Positions 8,068-15,091 of a stretch of 25,204 nucleotides of DNA are shown here, piece after piece; positions within the stretch are counted from its first letter, which is position 1, and every line of letters begins with the position of its first letter. The notes under the pieces were generated by a model. The model searched no databases. It was not told where the DNA came from and saw only the letters and a list, made by a program, of their open reading frames with translations. The position numbers and the translations under genes were made by a program. Origin of the DNA: Pseudomonadota bacterium (GTDB taxonomy: Bacteria > Pseudomonadota > Alphaproteobacteria > Rhizobiales > Xanthobacteraceae); assembly GCA_023404675.1 (NCBI GenBank), contig JAEYAW010000009.1:1-25204 (forward strand). Reading direction: 5' to 3'.

Positions 8068-8264
8068 GTCCAAAACGCTTTTACCCACGCGCAATTCCCG
8101 AATCTCAGTTCACTTAGTCGTACAGGAAGTGGAGAGGTTCACCACGGGAAGTTCCCCGTTATTCAACATCAAATCACCAAAGATTATTTTAAGGCCGTGG
8201 CCAGCGTCCGCCTTTCGCTGCAAGGCAGCGGTAAAGTCTGGGTGAACGACAAGGAGATACCGAT
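8068..8264. promoter_or_regulatory. Divergent promoter region between L,D-transpeptidase and CreA-family genes
   Basis: This is a markedly AT-richer 197-nt stretch between two divergently transcribed envelope genes, so promoters for both should lie here. It contains an 11-bp palindrome GGGAA-G-TTCCC at 8146-8156, a possible operator, and an A/T-rich run at about 8160-8192. I could not assign -35/-10 boxes with confidence. Confidence 0.4.
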
Positions 8265-8810
8265 ATGCCGTCCATCGTCAGAACTGCCCGCATCGGTGCG
8301 GCGGCGGTACTGCTGTATATTGTTGCCCAGGTCGGCCTGCCGTCGGTGGCAAGGGCGGCCGACGAGCCGGATCTGATCTTCCGCCGCTCGACGGTCTTCA
8401 AGTGGCTCAGCCCCAATGACAAACTGGCGACCTACGGCCTGGACGATCCGGAGGTCGAAGGCGTGGCCTGCCATTTCACGGTGCCGGAAAAGGGAGGCTT
8501 CAAGGGGTGGCTGGGCCTCGCGGAAGAAGTCTCCGACATCTCGCTGGCCTGCCGTCAGGTGGGGCCGATCCGTTTCAAGAACGGGCGGCTGGAGCAGGGC
8601 GATGACATGTTCCGCCAGCGCCGCTCGCTCTTCTTCAAGAAGATGCAGATCGTACGCGGCTGCGACACCAAGCGTAACGTACTGGTCTACATGGTTTATT
8701 CGGATAAACTTATCGAGGGGTCGCCGAAGAATTCGACCTCGTCCGTCCCGATCATGCCGTGGGGGCCTGAACCGCAGGTCCAGAAATGCGCGGATCACTT
8801 TACCCAGTGA
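8265..8810 (+). CDS. CreA family periplasmic protein
   Basis: A 181-residue secreted protein of the CreA family, widespread in Proteobacteria and without an assigned biochemical role (named from the E. coli creABCD locus; no CreBCD partners are present here). A signal peptide of about 31 residues ends S-V-A-R-A before ADEPD. The CreA domain then covers most of the chain: the start with V-F-K-W-L-S-P-N-D, then GVACHFTVPEKGG (about 64-76), ISLACRQVGPIRF (about 96-108) and DKLIEGSPKNSTSSVPIMPW near the end. Conserved cysteines at about 67, 100, 130 and 175 may form periplasmic disulfides. The start is decided by an excellent Shine-Dalgarno, AAGGAGA at 8251-8257, 7 nt from the ATG. Confidence 0.92.
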   Translation: MPSIVRTARIGAAAVLLYIVAQVGLPSVARAADEPDLIFRRSTVFKWLSPNDKLATYGLDDPEVEGVACHFTVPEKGGFKGWLGLAEEVSDISLACRQVGPIRFKNGRLEQGDDMFRQRRSLFFKKMQIVRGCDTKRNVLVYMVYSDKLIEGSPKNSTSSVPIMPWGPEPQVQKCADHFTQ

Positions 8811-8870
8811 GCGCGGAGACATTCCTGTATCGGCGCGTAACCGACCGCTCGGCGCCGTTCCGAGACTTCA

Positions 8871-9092
8871 CTAGGGTACCTCGGGGACCTCGATCTTCGT
8901 CTTTGCGAGTTTGGGCAGCCTGTAACCGACGAGACGGATCAGGCCCTGGGCGTGGAGCTCTGTGGTCGCGTTGTCCGCCGGCGGCTGCTCGGTCATCTGC
9001 GGGGGACGTTGGCGCATCCGGCTGATGCGCTCGGCAAGCAGACGCACGGCGTTCCCACGAGCGCCGATGCCGTCCTGGCTGAGGCGGGCCAT
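8871..9092 (-). CDS. Small protein of unknown function (73 aa)
   Basis: I do not recognise this protein. It is short and basic at the N-terminus (M-A-R-L-S-Q-D-G-I-G-A-R-G-N-A-V), with an Arg-rich predicted helix over residues 12-30 (V-R-L-L-A-E-R-I-S-R-M-R-Q-R), a polar middle (Q-M-T-E-Q-P-P-A-D-N) and a more hydrophobic C-terminal part. There is no signal peptide or membrane helix. Support for a real gene is a near-perfect Shine-Dalgarno (AGGAGA on the minus strand, bases 9101-9106) 8 nt ahead of the ATG. It also lies alone in an otherwise unexplained stretch, convergent with the CreA-family gene. The helix-forming basic N-terminus could suit nucleic-acid or protein binding, but that is speculation. 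Confidence 0.6.
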   Translation of the reverse strand: MARLSQDGIGARGNAVRLLAERISRMRQRPPQMTEQPPADNATTELHAQGLIRLVGYRLPKLAKTKIEVPEVP

Positions 9093-9335
9093 AGGGGACT
9101 TCTCCTGACTGGGAAAGGATAACGCTTCAGCTGCAATTTGGTTTCGGGCGGAAGCAGTCGTTCACTTGCGACATGCCGTATCGTCGGCATTCTAAGGAAT
9201 TGCTTAAGAATGGCCGTTCAGTTGATGAATTTTCTATGATGTGTGTGTGTCCACGGCCGGTCCGGTGGTTCGCGGCTCCACTTGACCTTCCAGCCGGAGC
9301 CCTTCACACACCCGTGCGATCAGAAGGAGCGGGAC
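9093..9335. promoter_or_regulatory. Divergent intergenic region with two inverted repeats
   Basis: The 243-nt spacer between two divergent small genes holds ATGCCG/CGGCAT (9173-9190, 6-nt loop) directly abutting a near-palindrome ATTCTAAG...CTTAAGAAT (9189-9211). After these come an AT-rich run to about 9240 and a short GTGTGTGT track at 9241-9249. The arrangement looks like a promoter/operator region, but no regulator is encoded nearby. Confidence 0.35.
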
Positions 9336-9581
9336 ATGAGTGACGACGATTGGGCGAAAAGCGAGGACGGACGGATCATCGTGTTTCCGCTGGCGGGCTA
9401 CGAGACGCGCGCCGTGCCGGAAGGTGCGATCGCGGTTCGCGTCGGCTTTCTGGCGTCGGGCCAGTCGCCCGAACGAAAGACCGGCACGCTGCAGCTGATC
9501 ATGACGCCGGACGCCGCGCGCGAGTTCGGTGGCGATCTCATTGCCGCGGCGGAGCGTTCACGGCCTCAGGCCAAAACATAG
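9336..9581 (+). CDS. Small protein of unknown function (81 aa)
   Basis: Not recognised to a named family. The frame is open further upstream (from 9243), but AGAAGGAG at 9323-9330, 5 nt before this ATG, fixes the start at M-S-D-D-D-W-A-K. The protein is a compact alpha/beta-looking chain: G-R-I-I-V-F-P-L-A-G-Y-E-T (strand), A-I-A-V-R-V-G-F-L-A-S-G (strand), G-T-L-Q-L-I-M-T-P-D-A-A-R-E-F-G-G-D-L-I-A-A-A (strand then helix). The pattern of a beta-strand ending L-x-M-T-P followed by a helix is one I associate with short conserved alphaproteobacterial hypotheticals, but I cannot name it. No signal peptide or membrane helix. A stem-loop follows. Confidence 0.72.
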   Translation: MSDDDWAKSEDGRIIVFPLAGYETRAVPEGAIAVRVGFLASGQSPERKTGTLQLIMTPDAAREFGGDLIAAAERSRPQAKT

Positions 9582-9585
9582 GCGG

Positions 9586-9622
9586 AAGCCGGTTTTGCTG
9601 GACGGGACAACTCCGCCGGCTT
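9586..9622 (+). terminator. Stem-loop after the 81-aa gene
   Basis: AAGCCGG (9586-9592) pairs with CCGGCTT (9616-9622), followed by TC. The overlapping arms GGCGGA (9581-9586) and TCCGCC (9612-9617) could form a competing stem. The same AAGCCGG/CCGGCTT arms recur in the probable terminator at 20956-20985. Confidence 0.4.
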
Positions 9623-9679
9623 TCAATGGCGGCCGTCCCGGACGGGGCGGCGAGCACAGCACGGGGAGGTCAGCAAGAC

Positions 9680-9859
9680 ATGATGGGGTGGTCGAAGCCT
9701 CCTGGCAGGAAGCCGGACAAGAAGGGCGATCAGCCGTCGCAACCCAAACCGCGGGACGCCGGCGGCGCGCCGCAGGAGAACGGAGATTCCGACGATCCGT
9801 GGGAGGCGGGTGACATTGCGACGCCGCGCCGCGATCCGCCCTATGAGGATGGCATCTGA
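9680..9859 (+). CDS. Small disordered acidic/proline-rich protein (59 aa)
   Basis: I do not recognise a family. The candidate protein begins M-M-G-W-S-K-P-P-G-R-K-P-D-K-K-G and ends R-R-D-P-P-Y-E-D-G-I. It is rich in Pro, Gly, Asp, Lys and Arg, with almost no hydrophobic core, so it should be intrinsically disordered. It has a GGGGAGGT sequence (9662-9669) 10 nt upstream of the first ATG; the second ATG (9683) is equally possible. A strong terminator follows at 9998-10025. It could be a small regulatory or chaperone-type protein, or a non-coding open frame in GC-rich DNA. Conservation in relatives would decide. Confidence 0.45.
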   Translation: MMGWSKPPGRKPDKKGDQPSQPKPRDAGGAPQENGDSDDPWEAGDIATPRRDPPYEDGI

Positions 9860-9997
9860 CGTTCATCCGGTTGCGGGAGGCGGATGCCGTGGAGACGCTG
9901 CCGCGGCGTGGTCAGGCCGATCCGCAATGGAGTCCGCCGCAGCGGAACTTCGTGTGCCCACGAATTTTGCTCTCCAAGAGACTGCATCGAAAAATGG

Positions 9998-10025
9998 AAA
10001 GGGCGGAGCATCGGCTCCGCCCTTT
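9998..10025. terminator. Bidirectional intrinsic terminator
   Basis: A perfect 12-bp stem AAAGGGCGGAGC / GCTCCGCCCTTT with tetraloop ATCG, flanked by A-rich sequence on the left and TTTCTCGT on the right. It sits between the convergent 59-aa gene and the substrate-binding protein gene and can work in both directions. It is the clearest terminator in the window. Confidence 0.85.
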
Positions 10026-10082
10026 CTCGTATCAGAAGTGCCAGACCTAAATTCCGATCCGACCGGAACGGGTCGTTCCCCT

Positions 10083-10125
10083 CGTTACGCGCCATCGATG
10101 CATCTGTCACCGATGGGGCGTAACG
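10083..10125. repeat. Long imperfect inverted repeat next to the SBP stop codon
   Basis: Arms CGTTACGCGCCATCG (10083-10097) and CGATGGGGCGTAACG (10111-10125) match at 14 of 15 positions with a 13-nt loop. The right arm ends 12 nt from the stop codon of the minus-strand substrate-binding protein gene. There is no U-tract. It may be a 3' stabilising or terminating hairpin, or one copy of a dispersed palindromic element. Confidence 0.55.
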
Positions 10126-10137
10126 GAGCAACGTCCC

Positions 10138-11745
10138 TCAGTCCTTCTTTTCGATGTTCCAGAACACCGGTGTCGCGGGGCCATCAAGGACGCCGGTCAG
10201 AGCCGTGCGCCACGCGCTCGGGCCGGTGAACTGGCCCAGCGGAATGTAGATGACCTGATCATAGTTCAGCTTCTGGATCTCGGTGGCGATCTTCTTCTGC
10301 TCGGCCGGATCGCTGGCGCGGGAATAGGCGTCGCGCAGCTTTTCCATCTCCGGGACGTCCGGCCAGCCGAACCAGCCGCCATTCTTACCCTTGCCGCTCG
10401 TCGAGATATTGGCGATGGGATTGATGATGTCGGCGGCAACCCAGTTCGTGAAGAAGATGTTCCAGCCACCTTCGCTCACCGGCTTCTGGCTGGCGCGACG
10501 GCCTACGATGGTCTGCCAGTCGGTCGCCTGGAAATCGACCTTGAAGCCCGCTTCACGCAGCAACTGCGCGGCGACAACCGGCTGTGCTTTCAGCGAGCCG
10601 ACGTCGGTGGCGGCCATCAGAGCGATCGGCGTTCCATCGTAACCGGATTCGGCGAGCAGTTTTTTGGCCTCTGCCATGCCGTTGCCCTTGACCAGTGATT
10701 CCGCACCGATATCGGTCTCCAGAGGTGTGCCGCAACCGAACACCGCACCGCACACCTGGTAATATTCCGGATTGCCGACGAGGGCGTCGAGCACGTCCTT
10801 CTGCCTCAGCGCCAGGAACGCCGCACGACGGACCTTCACGTTGTCGAAAGGCGGATTGAGAAAGTTCATCCGGCCCAGCGTCTGGTTGCCGAGCTTGTTC
10901 AGGACCTCGATGTGAATGTCCTTGTCGGCCTTGAGTTGCGGCAGCAGATCAAGCGGCGGAGCCTCGACGAGATCCACGTCGCCGGATTGCAATGCATTGA
11001 GGGCGGTCTGCGCATCCGGCATCGTCAGCCATTCGACGCGATCCACCTTCACGACCTTGCCGCCGGAGGTCCAGTTGGCCGGCTCCTTGCGCGGCACATA
11101 GTCCTTGTTCTTTTCGTAGACGACCTTCACGCCCGGCTGGAATTCGGAAGCGATGAACTTGAAGGGGCCCGATCCGACCTGCTCGGGGATCGGCTTGTCG
11201 GCCGGCGTCTCCGCCAGTCGCTTCGGCATCATGAAGGGAACGACAGACGACGGCTTCGCGATCGATTCCAGAACGAGGCCGTAGGGCTCCTTGAGCTTCA
11301 GCGTAATGGTTTTCGCATCGGTGGGTTCAAGCGACGCGATGAAATCGAACAGCTTCTGACCCATGCCATCGCGCTTGCCCCAGCGTTTGAGCGAGGCGAC
11401 GCAGTCTTCGGCCGTCACCGGCGTACCGTCGTGCCACTTGAGGCCATCGCGCAGCGTGAAGGTGTAGGTCAGCTTGTCGTCCGAGACTTTCCACTCCGCC
11501 ATCTGCGGCGTGATCTCGAACTTGGAATTCGTCGCGAGGAGCGTATCATAAACCATGTAGCCATGGTCGCGCGTAATATACGCCGTCGTGATGATCGGAT
11601 CGATCACGCGCAGATCCGAATGCATCACGGCGGTGATGGTCTTCTGCGCCGCAGACGCTGATGACACCAACGCTGTTGCGAGCAGTGCTGGAAGTGCGAC
11701 CTTACGAACTGCTTGCGAGTGCAGAAGGCGCTTGAGATGGTGCAT
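10138..11745 (-). CDS. ABC transporter substrate-binding protein, peptide/nickel type (SBP_bac_5)
   Basis: Periplasmic receptor of a DppA/OppA-type importer. The 535-residue length is typical. A signal peptide of about 32 residues (basic start M-H-H-L-K-R-L-L, hydrophobic core, A-S-A cleavage) precedes A-Q-K-T-I-T-A-V. Family landmarks are D-P-I-I-T-T near the mature N-terminus, GLKWHDGTPVTAEDCVASLK (the signature segment), GSGPFKFIASEFQPG, and NTxLG-like lobe residues in GNQTLGRMNFLNPPF. Start choice is supported by AGGAG 9 nt before the ATG. It is transcribed away from the M20 hydrolase and the permease genes, so the importer is split over a divergent promoter. The ligand is not predictable from sequence; the partner hydrolases argue for a peptide-like or acyl-amino-acid ligand. 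Confidence 0.93.
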   Translation of the reverse strand: MHHLKRLLHSQAVRKVALPALLATALVSSASAAQKTITAVMHSDLRVIDPIITTAYITRDHGYMVYDTLLATNSKFEITPQMAEWKVSDDKLTYTFTLRDGLKWHDGTPVTAEDCVASLKRWGKRDGMGQKLFDFIASLEPTDAKTITLKLKEPYGLVLESIAKPSSVVPFMMPKRLAETPADKPIPEQVGSGPFKFIASEFQPGVKVVYEKNKDYVPRKEPANWTSGGKVVKVDRVEWLTMPDAQTALNALQSGDVDLVEAPPLDLLPQLKADKDIHIEVLNKLGNQTLGRMNFLNPPFDNVKVRRAAFLALRQKDVLDALVGNPEYYQVCGAVFGCGTPLETDIGAESLVKGNGMAEAKKLLAESGYDGTPIALMAATDVGSLKAQPVVAAQLLREAGFKVDFQATDWQTIVGRRASQKPVSEGGWNIFFTNWVAADIINPIANISTSGKGKNGGWFGWPDVPEMEKLRDAYSRASDPAEQKKIATEIQKLNYDQVIYIPLGQFTGPSAWRTALTGVLDGPATPVFWNIEKKD

Positions 11746-11990
11746 GCCTAGGGGCTCCTGACTGAAAACGGATCAATCCCCGGCGCGCACTTGAGCAGGT
11801 TGGCGCGGGAATAGGCGCGGACCTTGATGACACGAAAAGTCCACGCTCATTGAAGATTTGCATCAACATGCGAATGCGTCAATTGTGATATTCGGGCGCT
11901 TCGCGTATCGGACTTGATGAGATGCGGCGCTCGCTGCTAGTTAGTTGGTACTCAAACGAATAGTTCAACAAGCAGCCGGATGCGCCTGTC
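11746..11990. promoter_or_regulatory. Divergent promoter region of the hydrolase/importer locus
   Basis: The 245-nt gap between the substrate-binding protein gene (minus) and the first M20 hydrolase (plus) is AT-richer than its flanks and should contain both promoters. No transcription factor gene adjoins it, so any regulator acts from elsewhere. No ORF here looks coding. Confidence 0.5.
11854..11882 (-). promoter_or_regulatory. Candidate sigma70-type promoter for the substrate-binding protein gene
   Basis: On the minus strand TTGACG (11877-11882) is followed after 17 nt by AAATCT (11854-11859). The -35 is good, the -10 is poor against TATAAT. The resulting 5' leader would be about 100 nt. 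Confidence 0.25.
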
Positions 11991-13121
11991 ATGAATCCCG
12001 CCAATCTTCCTTTCGATCTTGATGCGATGCTGCAGGGCCTGCGGGTCTGGGTGGAATGTGAAAGTCCGACATGGGACGCGGTGGCGGTGGATCGTATGCT
12101 CGATGTCGCCGGGCGCGACATGGCGGTACTTGGCGCGACGATCGAGCATCTTCCCGGCCGCGACGGGTTTGCCGGCTGCATCCGGGCGCGTTTCCCGCAT
12201 CCAAACTTCGGCGAGCCCGGCATTCTGATTGCGGGTCATATGGATACGGTTCATCCGGTCGGCACGCTGGCCAAGTTGCCGTGGCGTCGTGATGGAGAAA
12301 AATGCTACGGGCCGGGCATCTTCGATATGAAAGGGGGCAACTATATCTCCCTGGAAGCGATCCGACAGCTGATCCGCGCGTCCGTTGCGACGCCGTTGCC
12401 GATCACCGTGCTGTTCACGCCCGACGAGGAGGTGGGCACGCCGTCCACGCGCGACATCATCGAGGCGGAGGCGGCGCGCAACAAGTACGTGCTCGTGCCG
12501 GAGCCCGCCTATCAGAATACAGGCGTGGTCACCGGACGCTACGCCATCGCCCGATTCAATCTTCTGGCGGAAGGAAAGCCGAGCCACGCCGGCGCGACGC
12601 TTTCGGCCGGCCGATCCGCGCTGCGCGAAATGGCGTACCGTGTGATCGATATCGATGCGATGACAACGGATGACTGTACGTTCAGCGTTGGAATTGTGCA
12701 CGCAGGGCAATGGGTGAACTGCGTTCCGTCGCGCTGCACAGGCGAAGCACTGAGCATGGCCAAGCGGCAGGCAGATCTCGACAGGGGTGTGGAGAGCATG
12801 CTGGCCTTGAGCGGCACAAAAAATGATGTTGTGTTCACGGTGACGCGTGGCGTGACGCGTCCGGTGTGGGAGCCAGGCGCGGGAACGATGGCGCTCTACG
12901 AGAAGGCGCGTGGAATTGCGCGGGATCTCGGTTTCGATCTCACGCATGGCAGCTCGGGCGGCGGATCGGACGGAAATTTCACCGGCGCGATGGGGATTCC
13001 GACGCTGGATGGGCTCGGCATGCGGGGCGCCGGAGCGCATACGCTCGGCGAGTATATCGAGGTCGATGGCCTGCTGGAGCGGGCGCGACTGATGGCCGGT
13101 CTGCTTGCGACGCTCGATTAG
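11991..13121 (+). CDS. M20 family metallohydrolase (ArgE/DapE/CPG2 type)
   Basis: Cytoplasmic di-zinc hydrolase of an amide bond, of the M20A-type carboxypeptidase/deacylase group (CPG2, ArgE, DapE relatives). The 376-residue chain has all metal ligands: His83 and Asp85 in AGHMDTV, bridging Asp112 in GPGIFDMKGG, catalytic base Glu146 in TPDEEVG, Glu171 in VPEPAY, and His350 in GAGAHTLGEY. The dimerisation domain is about 180-290 with GKPSHAG. No signal peptide. It opens the plus-strand operon, starting 245 nt from the divergent substrate-binding protein gene, and is followed after 135 nt by the permease pair. Specificity (C-terminal amino acid of a peptide, or an N-acyl amino acid) is not readable. 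Base composition is visibly less GC-rich than flanking genes. Confidence 0.9.
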   Translation: MNPANLPFDLDAMLQGLRVWVECESPTWDAVAVDRMLDVAGRDMAVLGATIEHLPGRDGFAGCIRARFPHPNFGEPGILIAGHMDTVHPVGTLAKLPWRRDGEKCYGPGIFDMKGGNYISLEAIRQLIRASVATPLPITVLFTPDEEVGTPSTRDIIEAEAARNKYVLVPEPAYQNTGVVTGRYAIARFNLLAEGKPSHAGATLSAGRSALREMAYRVIDIDAMTTDDCTFSVGIVHAGQWVNCVPSRCTGEALSMAKRQADLDRGVESMLALSGTKNDVVFTVTRGVTRPVWEPGAGTMALYEKARGIARDLGFDLTHGSSGGGSDGNFTGAMGIPTLDGLGMRGAGAHTLGEYIEVDGLLERARLMAGLLATLD

Positions 13122-13256
13122 GCCACCACCCTCGGTGGCATAGGACTTGCTCGTGGATGATGGAGCTTGCAGGCCGGCCCGCCGTCGGTGACACTCGTCG
13201 CAGGCCCGTGTGCAGAACCCAGTGTGCAGAAGCCAGTAAACCTCTGAAGAGTTGGA
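13122..13256 (+). repeat. Intergenic hairpin and 14-bp tandem repeat before the permease genes
   Basis: Immediately after the M20 stop is a hairpin GCCACC-ACCCTC-GGTGGC (13122-13139). Further on, GTGTGCAGAACCCA and GTGTGCAGAAGCCA form a head-to-tail repeat (13208-13221 and 13222-13235, one mismatch), 21 nt upstream of the permease ATG. These might modulate read-through or bind a factor; function is unproven. Confidence 0.45.
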
Positions 13257-14198
13257 ATGTTCGGATACATTATTCGCCGATTGTTAGGTGCGATCCCGGT
13301 CATGCTGGTCGTCGCACTGTTCGTCTTCCTGCTGCTGAGATTGACGCCGGGCGATCCGGCCGCGATCATTGCTGGCGACAACGCGTCGCCAGAGCAGCTT
13401 GAGCGGATCAGGACGTCGCTCGGATTGAATGAGCCGCTTTATGTTCAGTTCGTCACATGGATCGGTCATCTGCTGCGGGGCGATCTGGGGGTCTCGCTGA
13501 TTTCGAACATTCCGGTTTCGACGATGATCGGGCAGCGGCTGGAGCCGACGCTCAGTATCGCGATCACGACGACGATCCTTGCCGTCCTTGTCGCAGTGCC
13601 GCTCGGCGTCATCGCGGCGTGGAAGCATGGCACGTGGATCGATCGGCTGGTCATGGCGATCTCGGTGCTGGGTTTCTCTGTCCCCGTCTTCGTGATCGGT
13701 TATCTTCTGATCCAGTTCTTCGCGATCGAGCTGCGTTGGTTTCCGGTGCAGGGCTTCCGAAGTATTTCGCGCGGCATCGGACCGTTTCTTGAACGGGCGA
13801 CGCTGCCCACGATCGCGCTGGCGTTCGTCTACATGGCGCTGGTCGCGCGCATGACGCGGGCGGCGATGCTGGATGTTCTCGGCGAAGACTATGTTCGCAC
13901 GGCGCGGGCCAAGGGCATTTCCGAGAGCAGCGTGCTGATGCGCCATGCGCTTCGTAACTCGGCGGTGCCGGTGATTACCGTGATCGGCAGTGGTTTTGCG
14001 TTGCTGATCTCCGGCGTGGTCGTCACCGAGAGCGTGTTCAATCTTCCGGGCATCGGCCGTCTCACGGTGGATGCCGTGCTCGCGCGTGACTTTCCTGTGA
14101 TCCAGGCGATGATCCTTCTGACGAGCGGTCTCTATGTCGCGATCAATCTTCTGATCGATGTCGCCTATACATTCCTCGATCCCAGGATTCGGTACTGA
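13257..14198 (+). CDS. ABC transporter permease, DppB-type
   Basis: First membrane subunit of the dipeptide-type importer. The 313-residue chain has about six transmembrane helices and the family N-terminus M-F-G-Y-I-I-R-R-L-L-G-A-I-P-V, followed by FLLLRLTPGDPA (the conserved periplasmic-loop entry). The cytoplasmic EAA loop that docks with the ATPase is around residues 210-240: EDYVRTARAKGISESSVLMR followed by HALRN. The ending F-L-D-P-R-I-R-Y is typical of DppB proteins. It overlaps the next permease gene by one base (TGATG), indicating translational coupling. A GAAGAG-like weak Shine-Dalgarno precedes the ATG. Confidence 0.95.
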   Translation: MFGYIIRRLLGAIPVMLVVALFVFLLLRLTPGDPAAIIAGDNASPEQLERIRTSLGLNEPLYVQFVTWIGHLLRGDLGVSLISNIPVSTMIGQRLEPTLSIAITTTILAVLVAVPLGVIAAWKHGTWIDRLVMAISVLGFSVPVFVIGYLLIQFFAIELRWFPVQGFRSISRGIGPFLERATLPTIALAFVYMALVARMTRAAMLDVLGEDYVRTARAKGISESSVLMRHALRNSAVPVITVIGSGFALLISGVVVTESVFNLPGIGRLTVDAVLARDFPVIQAMILLTSGLYVAINLLIDVAYTFLDPRIRY

Positions 14199-15091
14199 TG
14201 GCTCTCGAAACAGTTCCAAATGCTTTGCCCATCGAGAGCTCCACGCCATGGGCCAAACTGCGTTTCATGACAAGCAGCCCGATCGTCATGATCGCTTCGT
14301 TTCTGTTGCTGCTGATTATCGCGATGTCGGTGTTCGCGCCCTGGCTCGCGCCGCATGATCCGATTCAGCTCGTGCCCTCGATGCGGTTGAAGCCGCCAAG
14401 CGCGGAGTACCCGCTGGGCACGGACGGTTACGGGCGCGATCTTTTATCCCGCACGCTCTACGGCGGCCGGATTTCGCTGTTCATCGGTCTGAGCGCGGCA
14501 GTGATCAGCGTGTTGATTGGCCTGGCCATCGGGCTCGTCTCCGGCTTCTTCCGCTGGGCCGACGCGATCATCATGCGCATCATGGACGGCCTGATGGCGA
14601 TGCCGAGCATCCTGCTGGCCATCGCGGTGGTGGCGCTGTCGGGTACCAGCATCAAGACGGTGCTGATTGCGATCGTCATCCCCGAGGTGCCGCGTGTTGT
14701 GCGCCTGGTCCGCGCCGTGGTCCTCAGCGCGCGCGAGGAGCCCTATGTCGAGGCGGCGATCGCGGTGGGCTCCAGCCTGCCGAAGATCCTGTTCCGGCAT
14801 CTGATGCCGAACACCATCGCGCCGCTGATCGTGCAGGGCACGTTCATCTGCGCCTCGGCCATTCTGACGGAAGCGATCCTGTCTTTTATCGGCGCGGGCA
14901 TCAACCCGGAGACGCCGAGCTGGGGCAACATCATGGCAGAGGGGCGCACCACGTTCCAGATCAAGCCGTCCTTGATTTTCGTTCCGGGTATTGTGCTGTC
15001 GATTGCGATCCTGTCGATCAACCTGATCGGCGATGCTGCGCGCGATGCACTCGATCCACGCCTGAAAAAGCGCGAGGGAGGAGCCCACTAA
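14198..15091 (+). CDS. ABC transporter permease, DppC-type
   Basis: Second membrane subunit of the importer, 297 residues. It shows the DppC/OppC N-terminal domain pattern (first helix about 28-50, then FAPWLAPHDP and the motif YPLGTDGYGRDLLSRTLYGG at about 67-88) and a binding-protein-dependent permease domain with five further helices. The EAA loop is in EEPYVEAAIAVGSSLPKILF followed by RHLMPN (about 180-205). The C-terminus, G-D-A-A-R-D-A-L-D-P-R-L, is characteristic. Translational coupling is likely on both sides: its ATG overlaps the DppB stop, and its TAA overlaps the ATG of the ATPase gene (TAATG). Confidence 0.95.
   Translation: MALETVPNALPIESSTPWAKLRFMTSSPIVMIASFLLLLIIAMSVFAPWLAPHDPIQLVPSMRLKPPSAEYPLGTDGYGRDLLSRTLYGGRISLFIGLSAAVISVLIGLAIGLVSGFFRWADAIIMRIMDGLMAMPSILLAIAVVALSGTSIKTVLIAIVIPEVPRVVRLVRAVVLSAREEPYVEAAIAVGSSLPKILFRHLMPNTIAPLIVQGTFICASAILTEAILSFIGAGINPETPSWGNIMAEGRTTFQIKPSLIFVPGIVLSIAILSINLIGDAARDALDPRLKKREGGAH

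Noticed and set aside
7411..8376. 321-residue plus-strand frame overlapping the L,D-transpeptidase and CreA-family genes
   Set aside because: It overlaps two recognisable genes and a promoter region; no Shine-Dalgarno or family signal.
9241..9249. GTGTGTGT microsatellite
   Set aside because: Only about four dinucleotide units in an intergenic region; too short to claim phase variation.
9884..10123. 79-residue plus-strand frame between the 59-aa gene and the SBP gene
   Set aside because: It runs through the 12-bp terminator hairpin and the long inverted repeat, is Arg/Ser-rich, and lacks a ribosome-binding site.
11879..12223. 114-residue minus-strand frame in the divergent promoter region
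   Set aside because: Two thirds of it is antisense to the M20 hydrolase and it would overlap the divergent promoters.
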